A DNA stretch of 64,000 bases from Paenibacillus sp. Soil766 (lineage in GTDB: Bacteria > Bacillota > Bacilli > Paenibacillales > NBRC-103111). The translations under genes were made by a program, and so were the position numbers. Below, one piece after another: positions 56,028 to 64,000 of the stretch (the stretch's first letter is position 1; every line of letters begins with the position of its first letter). The stretch covers positions 408,929 through 472,928 of the forward strand of contig NZ_LMSJ01000023.1 in the NCBI RefSeq assembly GCF_001428105.1, in the 5' to 3' direction. The notes below the pieces were generated by a model. That model made no database searches. It worked only from the letters and a program-made list of their open reading frames with translations, and had not been told where the DNA came from.

Positions 56028-56993
56028 TTAGTAGATGCCTTCTTCCCCGAACTTTTTCGCGAGCCAGTTGGAGCCCAGGACTAGCACCAAGCCGATCAAG
56101 GACTTGAATAAGCCGACCGCTGCGCTGTAGCTGTATTGTGCTTGGGTCATCCCTTTGGTATAGACATACGTGTCGAACACTTCGCCGACTTCCCGGTTCG
56201 TAGGTGTAAGCATCAGGAATATATGCTCGAACCCGGAATCCAGAAAGCTGCCCAACCGCAAAATGAACAAAATAATGATCGTACTGCGTATCGCCGGAAG
56301 CGTGATATGCCAGAGTTGACGCCAGCGTCCAGCCCCGTCAATCCTCGCAGCTTCATACTGCTGCAGATCCACACCGGCAAGCGCCGCTAAGAATATGACG
56401 GTTCCCCAGCCTACCTCTTTCCAAATGGATTGGGTAATGATCATCGTTCGGAACCAGTCCGCTTCGAGCAGAAATGCGATTTTGTTCCCCGTTATTTGAT
56501 AGAGAAGTTCGTTCAAAATGCCGTTCTCAGTTGTGAAGAGGATATAGAAGATCCCGACAACCACGACCCAGGATACAAAATGCGGAATGTACACCAGCGT
56601 CTGCACGAAGTTTTTGAAAGCAGCCCGTCTCACTTCATTCATCATAAGGGCGAGGATAATGGGCATCGGAAAGAAAAAGAACAAATTATACACGGCCAGA
56701 ATGACCGTATTGCGAAACAACATGCCGAATTGCGGCTCATTGAAAAATCGCTCAAAGTGTTTGAAGCCTACCCAAGGGCTCTCGAAAAAACCCAGATGCG
56801 GCCGATAATCTTGAAACGCCATCGTCACCCCATACATGGGCACATATTTGAAAATAAAAAAGTAAAGCACGCCGGGGAGCAGCATAAGGTACATCCACTT
56901 GTCCCTTATAAGATCCTGCAGCAGGGAATTCCGCTTGTACTTACGTTCCTGAATGGCAGCGGCATTTCCCGGGGCGACTAAGTCTTGCTTCAT
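56028..56993 (-). CDS. Carbohydrate ABC permease, LplB-like
   Basis: This 321-residue permease has the PMYGVTMAFQDYRP motif of LplB proteins and the EAA loop QYEAARIDGAGRWRQLWHI. The ATG at 56993 has AGGAGG close upstream; nine further codons in frame are not needed. It is the first gene after the terminator that ends the regulator/binding-protein pair, so it probably starts its own transcript. Confidence 0.92.
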   Translation of the reverse strand: MKQDLVAPGNAAAIQERKYKRNSLLQDLIRDKWMYLMLLPGVLYFFIFKYVPMYGVTMAFQDYRPHLGFFESPWVGFKHFERFFNEPQFGMLFRNTVILAVYNLFFFFPMPIILALMMNEVRRAAFKNFVQTLVYIPHFVSWVVVVGIFYILFTTENGILNELLYQITGNKIAFLLEADWFRTMIITQSIWKEVGWGTVIFLAALAGVDLQQYEAARIDGAGRWRQLWHITLPAIRSTIIILFILRLGSFLDSGFEHIFLMLTPTNREVGEVFDTYVYTKGMTQAQYSYSAAVGLFKSLIGLVLVLGSNWLAKKFGEEGIY

Positions 56994-57093
56994 CTCGTAA
57001 CCTCCTGATCCGTTTGTCAATGTTACCTTACGTGCCTATTATCCGTACTAATCGTCGTAACAGGCTATAGGCAGCACACAACCAAGTGCCGTT

Positions 57094-57107
57094 TGGAGCG
57101 CTTTCCA
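57094..57107. promoter_or_regulatory. Weak cre/LacI-like imperfect palindrome (TGGAGCGCTTTCCA)
   Basis: It lies about 100 bp upstream of the LplB gene, with outer arms TGGA/TCCA and a GCGC core. It misses two fixed positions of the CcpA cre pattern, so this is a weak candidate. The rest of 57021-57244 holds no gene that I can see. Confidence 0.3.
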
Positions 57108-57246
57108 GCGTGAATCCACACGAGTTAACTTGGCTATGTACTTCAGGCAACCCCTGGTAATGAGATTCGGTTACGCCGTCCTTTCATGGACGGGATGGTT
57201 TACTGATGCATAGAGCCACTTCTAAGATGCACTTGCTGATATGCAA

Positions 57247-57289
57247 AAAAAAGCGCGATGCAAGATCCAAAGGATCTCCATCGCACTTG
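57247..57289 (-). terminator. Strong terminator between paralog-2 binding protein and permease operon
   Basis: A long hairpin (AAGTGCGATG-x-AGATCC with GGATCT-x-GCATCGCGCTT) ends in eight Ts on the minus strand, 4 bp after the stop at 57293. It separates the regulator/binding-protein unit from the importer and pectinase unit. Confidence 0.85.
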
Positions 57290-57292
57290 TAC

Positions 57293-58789
57293 TTATTTTA
57301 CGGCTACTTTGTAAGATTGTTCGTATTCCTGTATCATCCGTTCGCCGCCGGCTTTCTTCCATTTCTCCAGCTCGTCCTTCCAGCCTGCTTCATCAATCAT
57401 GCCCATAATAAACTTCGTTTCCGCATCCGTAATCATGAGCTCGAGCTCGTTCCCACGTTCCGTAAAGGTCGCAGAATCCAGCAAAAGAGCTGGGTTCGTC
57501 ACAATATACGAAGCGTTGGACTTGCCGATCTGTTGATTCTTCCGAAACAGATCCGGCTGCAGATTTGGCTTAATGGGAAGTTCCTCCTCGCCGAAATGGG
57601 GCAACATATCGCGATACGGCTTGACTTCCTTCAAATCCAGCGTACGATCCAGTACTTCCGTATAGTCGCCCTGATCTTTCCAATGTCGGTTCTCGATCCC
57701 TTTGGCAATCAAGGTTTGCATCGGCACCTCGAGGAGCTTATCTAGAAATTCAAGAATCTTTCTAACCTCTCCCTCGGTCTTGGCGGCGTCCTTGGGAATC
57801 GCAAGAAATCCGGCATTACCCGGCTCCCCCGGAAGCCGCGTCCCTGCTGGACCCGACAACGGAGCTACATCGACGACAGCCTCGGGTACAGACTTCACCA
57901 GCTTATCCTGCCACGTCTGGGCATTGCCGCCGGTAATCTGCAGACCGGCACGACCCGAATCGTAAAGCTTCGCTGTTTCAATCGTATCCACCACCGTGAA
58001 ATCCGAATTGATCAGCTTTTCTTGATACAGCTTCCGGAACAGCTTCATCGTGTCCAAGAAAGGCTGTGTCATGAACTCCGGGGTAAACCGACTGTTGTCG
58101 ACCTGCCATTTGTTCGGTCCGCCCTGGGACACCGAAATCCGAGTCAGCATGGAGCTGACATCCTGATTGTATCGCTTCTCCAACACGAAGCCGTACGTAT
58201 CGTTCTTTCCGTTTCCGTCCGGGTCATCCAAAGCCAGCGCACGAATCACTTGGTACCAATCCTCCAGGGTCACCGGCAATCTCAGACCCAAGCGCTCGAA
58301 CCAGTCCTTCCGGTATTGAATAACAGCCCGGCCGAGGTTGCGGAACAAGGGGACGCCGTAGATTTTGCCGTCGACCGAGATGTTCTCATAATACCGTTTG
58401 TCTGCGGCAGACAAGTTAGGATAATCCTTCAGCAGCGGTCCCAATTCCCAGAACTGCCCAGCTTTCAATGTGGCGATGTAGGTCGATGAATAACCTAATT
58501 TGATCAGCTTGGGCAGCTCGCCGGACGCGATCATCAGCCGCACCTTCTCATCATAAGCCGAGAGCGGAATCCATTGAATTTGCAGGTTCGTATGGGTGTA
58601 GGCTTCGATCGCTTGTTCCACCGCATTGTTTTTGGGAGGCAGTTCACCGATCAATGTCGCTCCGATGGATAAATAAAAGGGCTCTGCGGCGGCTTGCTGC
58701 TCTTCCAAGCTGCTGTCGTAGCGATTACAGGCGGTGAGGGTACCTGAAGCAAGTACAATACTGAGCAAGAACGCCAACTGCTTTTTCAT
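57293..58789 (-). CDS. Sugar-binding lipoprotein, LplA-like (paralog 2), coupled to AraC regulator
   Basis: This 498-residue binding protein begins MKKQLAFLLSIVLASGTLTAC (lipobox). It is related along its full length to the protein at 53491-55020. Its ATG overlaps the regulator stop as ATGA, and a strong terminator follows, so it is made together with the membrane AraC regulator and not with the permeases. It may work as an accessory sensor that shows bound oligosaccharide to the regulator, or as a second receptor for the same importer. Confidence 0.9.
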   Translation of the reverse strand: MKKQLAFLLSIVLASGTLTACNRYDSSLEEQQAAAEPFYLSIGATLIGELPPKNNAVEQAIEAYTHTNLQIQWIPLSAYDEKVRLMIASGELPKLIKLGYSSTYIATLKAGQFWELGPLLKDYPNLSAADKRYYENISVDGKIYGVPLFRNLGRAVIQYRKDWFERLGLRLPVTLEDWYQVIRALALDDPDGNGKNDTYGFVLEKRYNQDVSSMLTRISVSQGGPNKWQVDNSRFTPEFMTQPFLDTMKLFRKLYQEKLINSDFTVVDTIETAKLYDSGRAGLQITGGNAQTWQDKLVKSVPEAVVDVAPLSGPAGTRLPGEPGNAGFLAIPKDAAKTEGEVRKILEFLDKLLEVPMQTLIAKGIENRHWKDQGDYTEVLDRTLDLKEVKPYRDMLPHFGEEELPIKPNLQPDLFRKNQQIGKSNASYIVTNPALLLDSATFTERGNELELMITDAETKFIMGMIDEAGWKDELEKWKKAGGERMIQEYEQSYKVAVK

Positions 58790-61101
58790 TCTTTGCCTCC
58801 CTTCATGATCTTCTCCCGGTACTGCCCTGGCGTTATCTGGTACGTCTTCTTATAGTTGCGAATAAATGAACTGATATTCTTGTACTGCAGACGTTCGCTG
58901 ATTTCCTGTAATTTCAAATCGGTCGTTTCCAGCATGACTTTGGCCATCTTCATCCGGAAATCCGACAAATAATCGCTGAACGTCATCCCGATCTCCCGCT
59001 TAAAGATACGGCTGACATAAACAGGATGGTAATTTAGCACCTGAGCGCACGATTCGAGCGTAATTTCCCGATCGTACTGCTCTTGAATAATGCGAACCAA
59101 TTTATCGGCAATATTCACATATTGAGCTTCAGACTTTTCCGAGAGCGTTTGAATCAGCGGAGCGAAAAGCTTGCTTTCGAACCAATGAATAATGGCTTCG
59201 CGCGTCTGGAGATGCAGCAGTTTGGCGAGCGTTCCCTCATCTTCAAATACTTTGTTAAGTGAAATGCCTTGGTCTTGCACAATATGCAGGAGTTTGGACA
59301 CAAGCTGTAACAGCAGCGTCTGATGCTCATTCAAGCTTCCATCTTTATAGAGCAGTGCATTCAAGTATTGCTGAAATATTTCCGAAGCACTGTTCGGCTG
59401 CATTTCCCGGATCGCGTAAACCAGCCTCTCTTCCAGCACCTTCAGATGGGAATATTCAAAACGGTCTGTTCCCGGATGATTCTCAATATCCCCATAATGG
59501 ACGATAATTTCTGGACCGAGACTTATTCTCGCCTTCAACGCAGTTAAGCATTCCCCGTAAGCCTTGACGGTATCAATAAGATGTACGAATGGATTGCTGA
59601 TGCCAATGCTCACTTTCAGCTGCAGCACTTCTTCGGCATTTCGTTTGATGCACTCTGCCGCTTCATAGAATCTCCGTCTAACTTCTTCCGTCTCTTCCTC
59701 ATCCGTCGCCACCAGGGTCACTTGGGATTGATTAAACGTAATCGCCGGAAAACGGGAGGCGGCAGGAAGTACCTCCTGTGCAATATTGCTGACCGCATAG
59801 AGCAACAGCTCCCGGTCTTCTTCGCTATAGCGCGTTTCCTGCAAATTGTCGATCTGCAGCGCAAGGACGCCGAGCTTCTTCCAATCGGATGGGAAGCCCT
59901 GTGTCATGGAACGGAATAAATAATCGTTCTCCGTCATCTGCCCAGTAAACAGCTTCAGGACGAAAAACTCCTTTAAATGGCTAGCTTGACCCAACATCTG
60001 TTGCTCCACACGGTCTCTGGACACCGCCAGGGATTGCATGCTTATCTTAATATATTCAAGCTCATCCCGCTTAGCGGAGAAAGGCTGATCTTGCCCCGAA
60101 GAGCCAATTCGCCTAGAAAATTCCAATAAATTCCCAATCGGCCTGTACATCCGGGAGCTGCCATAGAGCGCTGCAGCGAGCACGATAATTAGAATCGTCG
60201 CGCAAACAATCAGCGTCAGCTCAGCAATTTTTTGCGTCTCCTTCTTCATTTCTCCGATCGAGACGACCGACACATACATCCAGCTATTATAACTGGAAGC
60301 ACGGTACAGCACCGCAACTTCCTCACCACCTAGCTTCGTATTGAACAACCCTGGCTTTCGCTCTGGATCAGACTCCACTCGGCTGGTGACTGCCTTATTC
60401 ACCTCCGCATAGCGGGCGTTATTGGAATCTCCACCTAGGATGCTCACACCAGAACGATCCAAAATATAGCTCCGTTTCGAGGTATCGGAAGAAGCCAGTG
60501 CTTCCTGAATTTCGGAAGCGATAATGCGCACCGCAAGCAGCCCTTGCGGTTTATCTGTCTGCGGCAAAATCGGAATCTTATGCACGAGGGTGATCGATTC
60601 TACCGGCTCCTCCGTATCATCATTCGCTCCAGCCAGCACCTTTCCAGTGTACCACAAGATACTCTTCGGATTTTTGGCGTAATCTATGAACTCACTGCGA
60701 TTCTCAAATTGATCGAGCGGCTTCATGACATTCAGATTCAAGCCCCAACTCCGCTCAAGGTTCACCAGGTAAGCCTGCGTAATAATGGCATCGCTGGACT
60801 GCAGATTATAAAGTTCCTTGGAGAGCTCCCGGACCGACTCAAAATCGGTGGGACTATAGACGACGTGCATAGATGATTTAACAATCGTCGAATTGGCAAA
60901 TTGCGTCGCCGACTTTTCAATGGATTTTAGCATTTGTTCAACCCGCATCTGTGTTTGGGTTAACCACTGCATATTCATCTCTTTCACTTTCTTCTCCACA
61001 TCTCCTGATGCAATCGTATAGGAGACAATGCCAATCAGGACGGCAGGAAGAATACCGAGGATCAAACTGTAGGATAGCAATCGCAATAAATATCGGCTCA
61101 C
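58786..61101 (-). CDS. Membrane-anchored AraC-family regulator, RhgR/YesS-like
   Basis: This 771-residue protein has a membrane helix near 8-30, an extracellular Cache-like sensor to about 290, a second helix near 297-318, a cytoplasmic linker, and a C-terminal AraC double helix-turn-helix (ITLESCAQVLNYHPVYVSRIFKREIG... SFIRNYKKTYQITPGQYR). Length and layout match Bacillus RhgR/YesS (761 residues), which controls rhamnogalacturonan genes. It starts with GTG at 61101 behind GGAGGAG. As a one-component sensor it should read extracellular pectin fragments and activate the locus. It is coupled to the next gene by ATGA. Confidence 0.9.
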   Translation of the reverse strand: MSRYLLRLLSYSLILGILPAVLIGIVSYTIASGDVEKKVKEMNMQWLTQTQMRVEQMLKSIEKSATQFANSTIVKSSMHVVYSPTDFESVRELSKELYNLQSSDAIITQAYLVNLERSWGLNLNVMKPLDQFENRSEFIDYAKNPKSILWYTGKVLAGANDDTEEPVESITLVHKIPILPQTDKPQGLLAVRIIASEIQEALASSDTSKRSYILDRSGVSILGGDSNNARYAEVNKAVTSRVESDPERKPGLFNTKLGGEEVAVLYRASSYNSWMYVSVVSIGEMKKETQKIAELTLIVCATILIIVLAAALYGSSRMYRPIGNLLEFSRRIGSSGQDQPFSAKRDELEYIKISMQSLAVSRDRVEQQMLGQASHLKEFFVLKLFTGQMTENDYLFRSMTQGFPSDWKKLGVLALQIDNLQETRYSEEDRELLLYAVSNIAQEVLPAASRFPAITFNQSQVTLVATDEEETEEVRRRFYEAAECIKRNAEEVLQLKVSIGISNPFVHLIDTVKAYGECLTALKARISLGPEIIVHYGDIENHPGTDRFEYSHLKVLEERLVYAIREMQPNSASEIFQQYLNALLYKDGSLNEHQTLLLQLVSKLLHIVQDQGISLNKVFEDEGTLAKLLHLQTREAIIHWFESKLFAPLIQTLSEKSEAQYVNIADKLVRIIQEQYDREITLESCAQVLNYHPVYVSRIFKREIGMTFSDYLSDFRMKMAKVMLETTDLKLQEISERLQYKNISSFIRNYKKTYQITPGQYREKIMKGGKE

Positions 61102-61707
61102 CTTTTCTCCTCCTGCATTTCGTTAATCTTCATCTTGTATACGCTTTCGATAACCGATTTTTGGAACGCATGCACTTTAAACAACCAATCATAGACCGTG
61201 GGCAACCATACTGCTTATTATACATAAATTTTATGAGTCAGAAAGAACCCTTACAAGCATCATGGATGTTGAACGCGTTGCAGGCAATATGCACGAGTTA
61301 ACTTTTTAGCTAAAACACGAAAAAACGCTCCCCTCGGACTGGCTGAAAGAAGATTTACAGGACAGAGGAAAGTTTCATTTGGATGTTACTGTCAACAGTC
61401 CAACATGTCAGGTCGTGTGCGGAGTTCTCTACAGAGGTATCCAATGGTATATGAACCAGCGACGGCTCTGAGGGTTTCCCTTTTTATGGTTTTCGCTCTA
61501 TAGACTCAATAAGTAGGGAAAAGTTGCAACATTGAATTAACTTAAAAGGCTCGTTATCAAAAATCATCGTAGCTCCGTCCATCCGGTCAACAGCAATCGT
61601 TACCCCATTCGTCTCAAATGATTGCCAATCCTCTCGCCACTACTTTCACTATTGAAGATTGTTATATTATTATGAAATCATCTACGGTCAACCATAAGGA
61701 GGATACT
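61102..61707. other. 606-bp intergenic region between divergent regulators
   Basis: It must hold the promoters of the membrane AraC gene (minus) and the AraC gene at 61708 (plus). No RNA gene or clear operator was found. A plus-strand open stretch of about 53 codons without a start ends near 61472, and a minus-strand one lies at 61484-61639. Both have fairly protein-like composition and may be decayed genes, but I cannot name them. Confidence 0.4.
61484..61639 (-). pseudogene. Possible C-terminal gene remnant, 51 codons, no start
   Basis: On the minus strand an open frame without an upstream start reads through NGVTIAVDRMDGATMIFDNE and ends in IESIERKP before TAA at 61484. The mix of residues is plausible for a folded protein, but I do not recognise the family. 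A stop codon closes the frame just upstream. This is weak evidence for a degraded gene; chance is possible. Confidence 0.22.
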
Positions 61708-62625
61708 ATGTCAGGAAGAATTGATAACCTACAGAATGAACTTGCCGAACTAATTGAGCGACATGCAGGTCAGGACGGTATTTACGAGACGGCGGTTCCA
61801 TCTTTATTTATTATTCGTGCCTCCCAAGTGTCCCAGCCCGTTTACAGAGTATACCAACCCTGCTTATGTTTCATCGCTCGAGGTTTTAAAGACGTATTAC
61901 TGTCCCAGGAGCGATTTGAGTATGGACCTGCCGACTATCTGGTCTCTTCTATGAACTTGCCGGTGATCGGTCACGTCATAAAAGCTTCTTCCGATGAGCC
62001 ATATCTTAGCTTAAAGTTGGAGTTTACACAGAATCAAATATTAGAGGTATTAAATGAGGGAAACATACAAATCGCTCAGCAAGAGGGTACAAAACGGGCA
62101 ATGTTTGTTGGCGAGATCGAGTTATCCATATTGGATGCGATCATGAGATTGTCTCGTTTACTGGACAACCAGACAGACATTCCGTTTCTGGCTCCCTATT
62201 ACACAAAAGAAATCTTATATAGACTTCTTCAAGGGCAGTACGGTATTACACTGGCGCAAATCGCGATGGAAGGTAGTAGCACCTACCGAATCCGGGAGTC
62301 TATCGATCAAATAATCAATAACATGGATAAGCCTTTACGAATAGAAGAGCTTGCAGAAATAGCCAATATGGGGATTTCTACGTTTCACAGGCACTTTAAA
62401 GAAGTAACTGCCATGAGTCCACTTCAATTTCAAAAACAACTGCGATTACAGGAGGCACGACGCCTATTAATGTCCGAATCAACGGATGCCGCCGATGTAG
62501 CTTTCCGAGTAGGCTATGAAAGTGCATCGCAGTTCAGCCGTGAATATTCTCGTATGTTTGGTTTTCCACCGAGAGAAGATATAAAACGTTTGAAGGCAGG
62601 ATACGACCAACAGATCCACGCATGA
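61708..62625 (+). CDS. AraC-family regulator with AraC_N-type domain
   Basis: This 305-residue protein has an N-terminal domain typical of regulators paired with oxidoreductases (SLFIIRASQVSQPVYRVYQP... CFIARGFKDVLL) and a C-terminal AraC double helix-turn-helix (LRIEELAEIANMGISTFHRHFKEVT... VAFRVGYESASQFSREYSRMFG). AAGGAGG lies five bases before the ATG at 61708; the frame extends 30 codons upstream without support. It lies 167 bp before an aldo/keto reductase on the same strand and probably controls it. Confidence 0.9.
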   Translation: MSGRIDNLQNELAELIERHAGQDGIYETAVPSLFIIRASQVSQPVYRVYQPCLCFIARGFKDVLLSQERFEYGPADYLVSSMNLPVIGHVIKASSDEPYLSLKLEFTQNQILEVLNEGNIQIAQQEGTKRAMFVGEIELSILDAIMRLSRLLDNQTDIPFLAPYYTKEILYRLLQGQYGITLAQIAMEGSSTYRIRESIDQIINNMDKPLRIEELAEIANMGISTFHRHFKEVTAMSPLQFQKQLRLQEARRLLMSESTDAADVAFRVGYESASQFSREYSRMFGFPPREDIKRLKAGYDQQIHA

Positions 62626-62792
62626 AGCAAGTAAGACAGCGAGCAGTTGCGAGAGGATTAGGCAAACATGTGAGACGATTGGGATAACGATTCCTATATC
62701 GTCTGATGCATAATAAGAATGTGAAAAGAGTAGCTGTTACGAATATGATTGCATTATCTTGCACATAATCATAAAAAAATGGAGGATATTAC

Positions 62793-63644
62793 ATGCAAAA
62801 AGTAGTTTTGAACAATGGTATTGAGATGCCGATACTCGGTTTTGGTGTTTATCAAATTCAAGATGCAAATGAATGTGAAAAAAGCGTTTATGACGCTGTT
62901 ACAGCAGGATATCGTTTGCTTGATACCGCTGCCTCCTATCTAAATGAAGAAGCAGTTGGCAGAGCGATTAAACGGAGTGGTGTGGCAAGAGAAGAGTTAT
63001 TTATTACTACTAAACTTTGGGTTCAGGATACTGGTTATGAGCGGACAAAAAAGGCATTTGAAAAATCACTGGAAAGATTGCAATTGGATTATTTGGATTT
63101 GTATTTAATTCATCAGCCATTCGGCGATGTGCATGGTTCATGGCGCGCTATGGAAGAATTGTATCGTGAAGGAAAGGTCCGTGCAATTGGCGTTAGCAAC
63201 TTCCATGAGGATCGCCTGCTCGATCTGATTATTCATAATGAAGTAGTTCCTGCCGTAAACCAGGTTGAAACGCATCCTTTCAACCAACAAATCGAAAATG
63301 CACAATTCATGAAAGAAAATAATGTTCAGATTGAATCCTGGGCGCCTTTTGCTGAAGGTAAAAACAACTTGTTCCAGAATGAGATATTGGTAAATATAGC
63401 TGAAAAATATAATAAATCCGTTGCTCAGGTAGTTTTACGTTGGTTGACGCAAAGAGAAGTCGTTGTGATTCCAAAGTCAGTTCGTAAAGAAAGAATTATT
63501 GAAAACTTCAATATCTTTGATTTTGAATTAAACCAAGCGGATATGGCGTCTATAACTACATTAGATACGAAACAAAGCCTGTTCTTTTCGCATCGTGATC
63601 TTGAAATGGTGAAATGGATTGGTACTCGTAAACTTGATATTTAA
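62793..63644 (+). CDS. Aldo/keto reductase (2,5-diketogluconate/glyoxal reductase type)
   Basis: This 283-residue NAD(P)H-dependent barrel has a tetrad visible as D and Y in LLDTAASYLNE, K in TTKLW and H in LIHQP, plus the cofactor loop IPKSVRKERI. Relatives (AKR5 type) reduce methylglyoxal, quinones or keto-sugars and often sit next to AraC genes of the kind found here. GGAGG lies seven bases before the ATG. The physiological substrate is unknown; detoxification of reactive carbonyls is the usual guess. Confidence 0.9.
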   Translation: MQKVVLNNGIEMPILGFGVYQIQDANECEKSVYDAVTAGYRLLDTAASYLNEEAVGRAIKRSGVAREELFITTKLWVQDTGYERTKKAFEKSLERLQLDYLDLYLIHQPFGDVHGSWRAMEELYREGKVRAIGVSNFHEDRLLDLIIHNEVVPAVNQVETHPFNQQIENAQFMKENNVQIESWAPFAEGKNNLFQNEILVNIAEKYNKSVAQVVLRWLTQREVVVIPKSVRKERIIENFNIFDFELNQADMASITTLDTKQSLFFSHRDLEMVKWIGTRKLDI

Positions 63645-63847
63645 AGAATAAGAATATTGGATTCATTACTTTCACACGCTGCTAATAATACCGTCAAAAC
63701 AAAGCATCTTAAAGTTACCATATTATTTTTTGATAATAGCATGTTACTGAACCCTAACTTAGGTCAAACTATGTTCTACTCTTACAATCTAAACTAAATG
63801 TGAGAATTTTGTGATATATGAGGTTGATTTTTATGATAGTTATGCTG
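63645..63847. other. Intergenic tail, nothing recognised
   Basis: About 200 AT-rich bases after the aldo/keto reductase stop. No terminator with a T run, promoter or reading frame was convincing. Confidence 0.5.
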
Positions 63848-63901
63848 ATAGATAGAGTAGGCCCATGCGCATTTGCATGGGCCTCTCACAGAACCATACG
63901 T
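63848..63901 (-). mobile_element. 3'-end fragment of a group II intron (domain V half plus domain VI)
   Basis: On the minus strand ACGTATGGTTCTGTGAGAGG (63882-63901) matches the 3' strand of group II intron domain V and the joiner after it. The hairpin AGGCCCATGC/GCATGGGCCT (63859-63884) fits domain VI, and CCTACTCTAT follows, as at bacterial intron ends. The 5' strand of domain V (GAGCC...GAAA) is missing from the roughly 100 bases before it, and no reverse transcriptase is in the window. It is therefore a truncated relic. A plain terminator is less likely, because no T run follows. Confidence 0.45.
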
Positions 63902-64000
63902 CAGACTGTCTAACAACTGATTTCTAAGCACGCATTAAACCATGAATTTATGCTGTTTTACTCAAATCAGCGTTGTGCATTTTAGTTAACGAATGAGCTC

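Noticed and set aside
63859..63884. Simple Rho-independent terminator for the aldo/keto reductase
   Set aside because: No T run follows on the plus strand, and the flanking GGTTCTGTGAG on the minus strand fits intron domain V better.
1..64000. CRISPR arrays, tRNA or rRNA genes, complete transposases
   Set aside because: No regularly spaced repeats, cloverleaf candidates, rRNA cores or transposase motifs were seen on either strand.

Overview
This window looks like a carbohydrate-scavenging chromosomal region of a Gram-positive soil or plant-associated bacterium of the Paenibacillaceae (Paenibacillus or a close relative). The reasons are strong purine-rich ribosome binding sites, many GTG and TTG starts, lipoprotein solute-binding proteins with CUT1 or Lpl-type permeases, repeated YesM/YesN two-component pairs, a DUF4317 gene, and a giant secreted pectinase ending in a FIMAH-like domain. 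The genus is inferred from style and not proven. I found no rRNA, tRNA, CRISPR array or complete insertion sequence. Nearly all genes lie on the minus strand, so operons read from high to low coordinates.

Layout. (1) 1-7014: a sugar-uptake operon, with a partial GH2 enzyme, two permeases, a binding protein and a YesN/YesM pair. Two copies of a roughly 114-nt regulatory element lie in front of the binding protein and of the permeases. (2) 7.4-9.8 kb: an AT-rich zinc-ribbon orphan, and a DUF4317 gene flanked by two copies of a terminator-linked repeat. (3) 9.8-22.2 kb: a GH35 beta-galactosidase operon with an Lpl-type importer and a LacI regulator at its end. Upstream of it is a separate binding-protein/histidine-kinase/response-regulator trio, which resembles three-component sugar sensors. 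(4) 22.3-31.5 kb: a Gfo/Idh/MocA oxidoreductase, then a probable non-phosphorylative deoxysugar or aldonate pathway: enolase-superfamily dehydratase, GntR regulator, lactonase-like amidohydrolase, aldo/keto reductase and double-length UxaA protein. Four similar GntR-site candidates mark its promoters, and a divergent AraC gene follows. (5) 31.6-40.6 kb: an AAC(3)-like acetyltransferase, a maltodextrin operon (binding protein, MalF, MalG, GH13) under a divergent LacI gene with a perfect 18-bp palindrome, and a DHA2 drug exporter. (6) 40.8-61.1 kb: a pectin/rhamnogalacturonan locus. It runs from a membrane-anchored AraC regulator coupled to a binding protein, through an importer and a 2194-residue pectate lyase/pectin methylesterase, to GH43, GH28-GH43 fusion and GH105 enzymes that lack signal peptides. 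(7) 61.1-64 kb: an AraC regulator with an aldo/keto reductase, then what looks like the broken 3' end of a group II intron.

How it works together. Only the large pectinase carries a classical secretion signal. It should cut and demethylate pectin outside the cell, lipoproteins should catch the oligosaccharides, permease pairs import them, and cytoplasmic hydrolases finish the job. The window has four permease pairs and six binding proteins but no sugar-ABC ATPase, so all the importers presumably borrow a shared MsmX-type ATPase encoded elsewhere.
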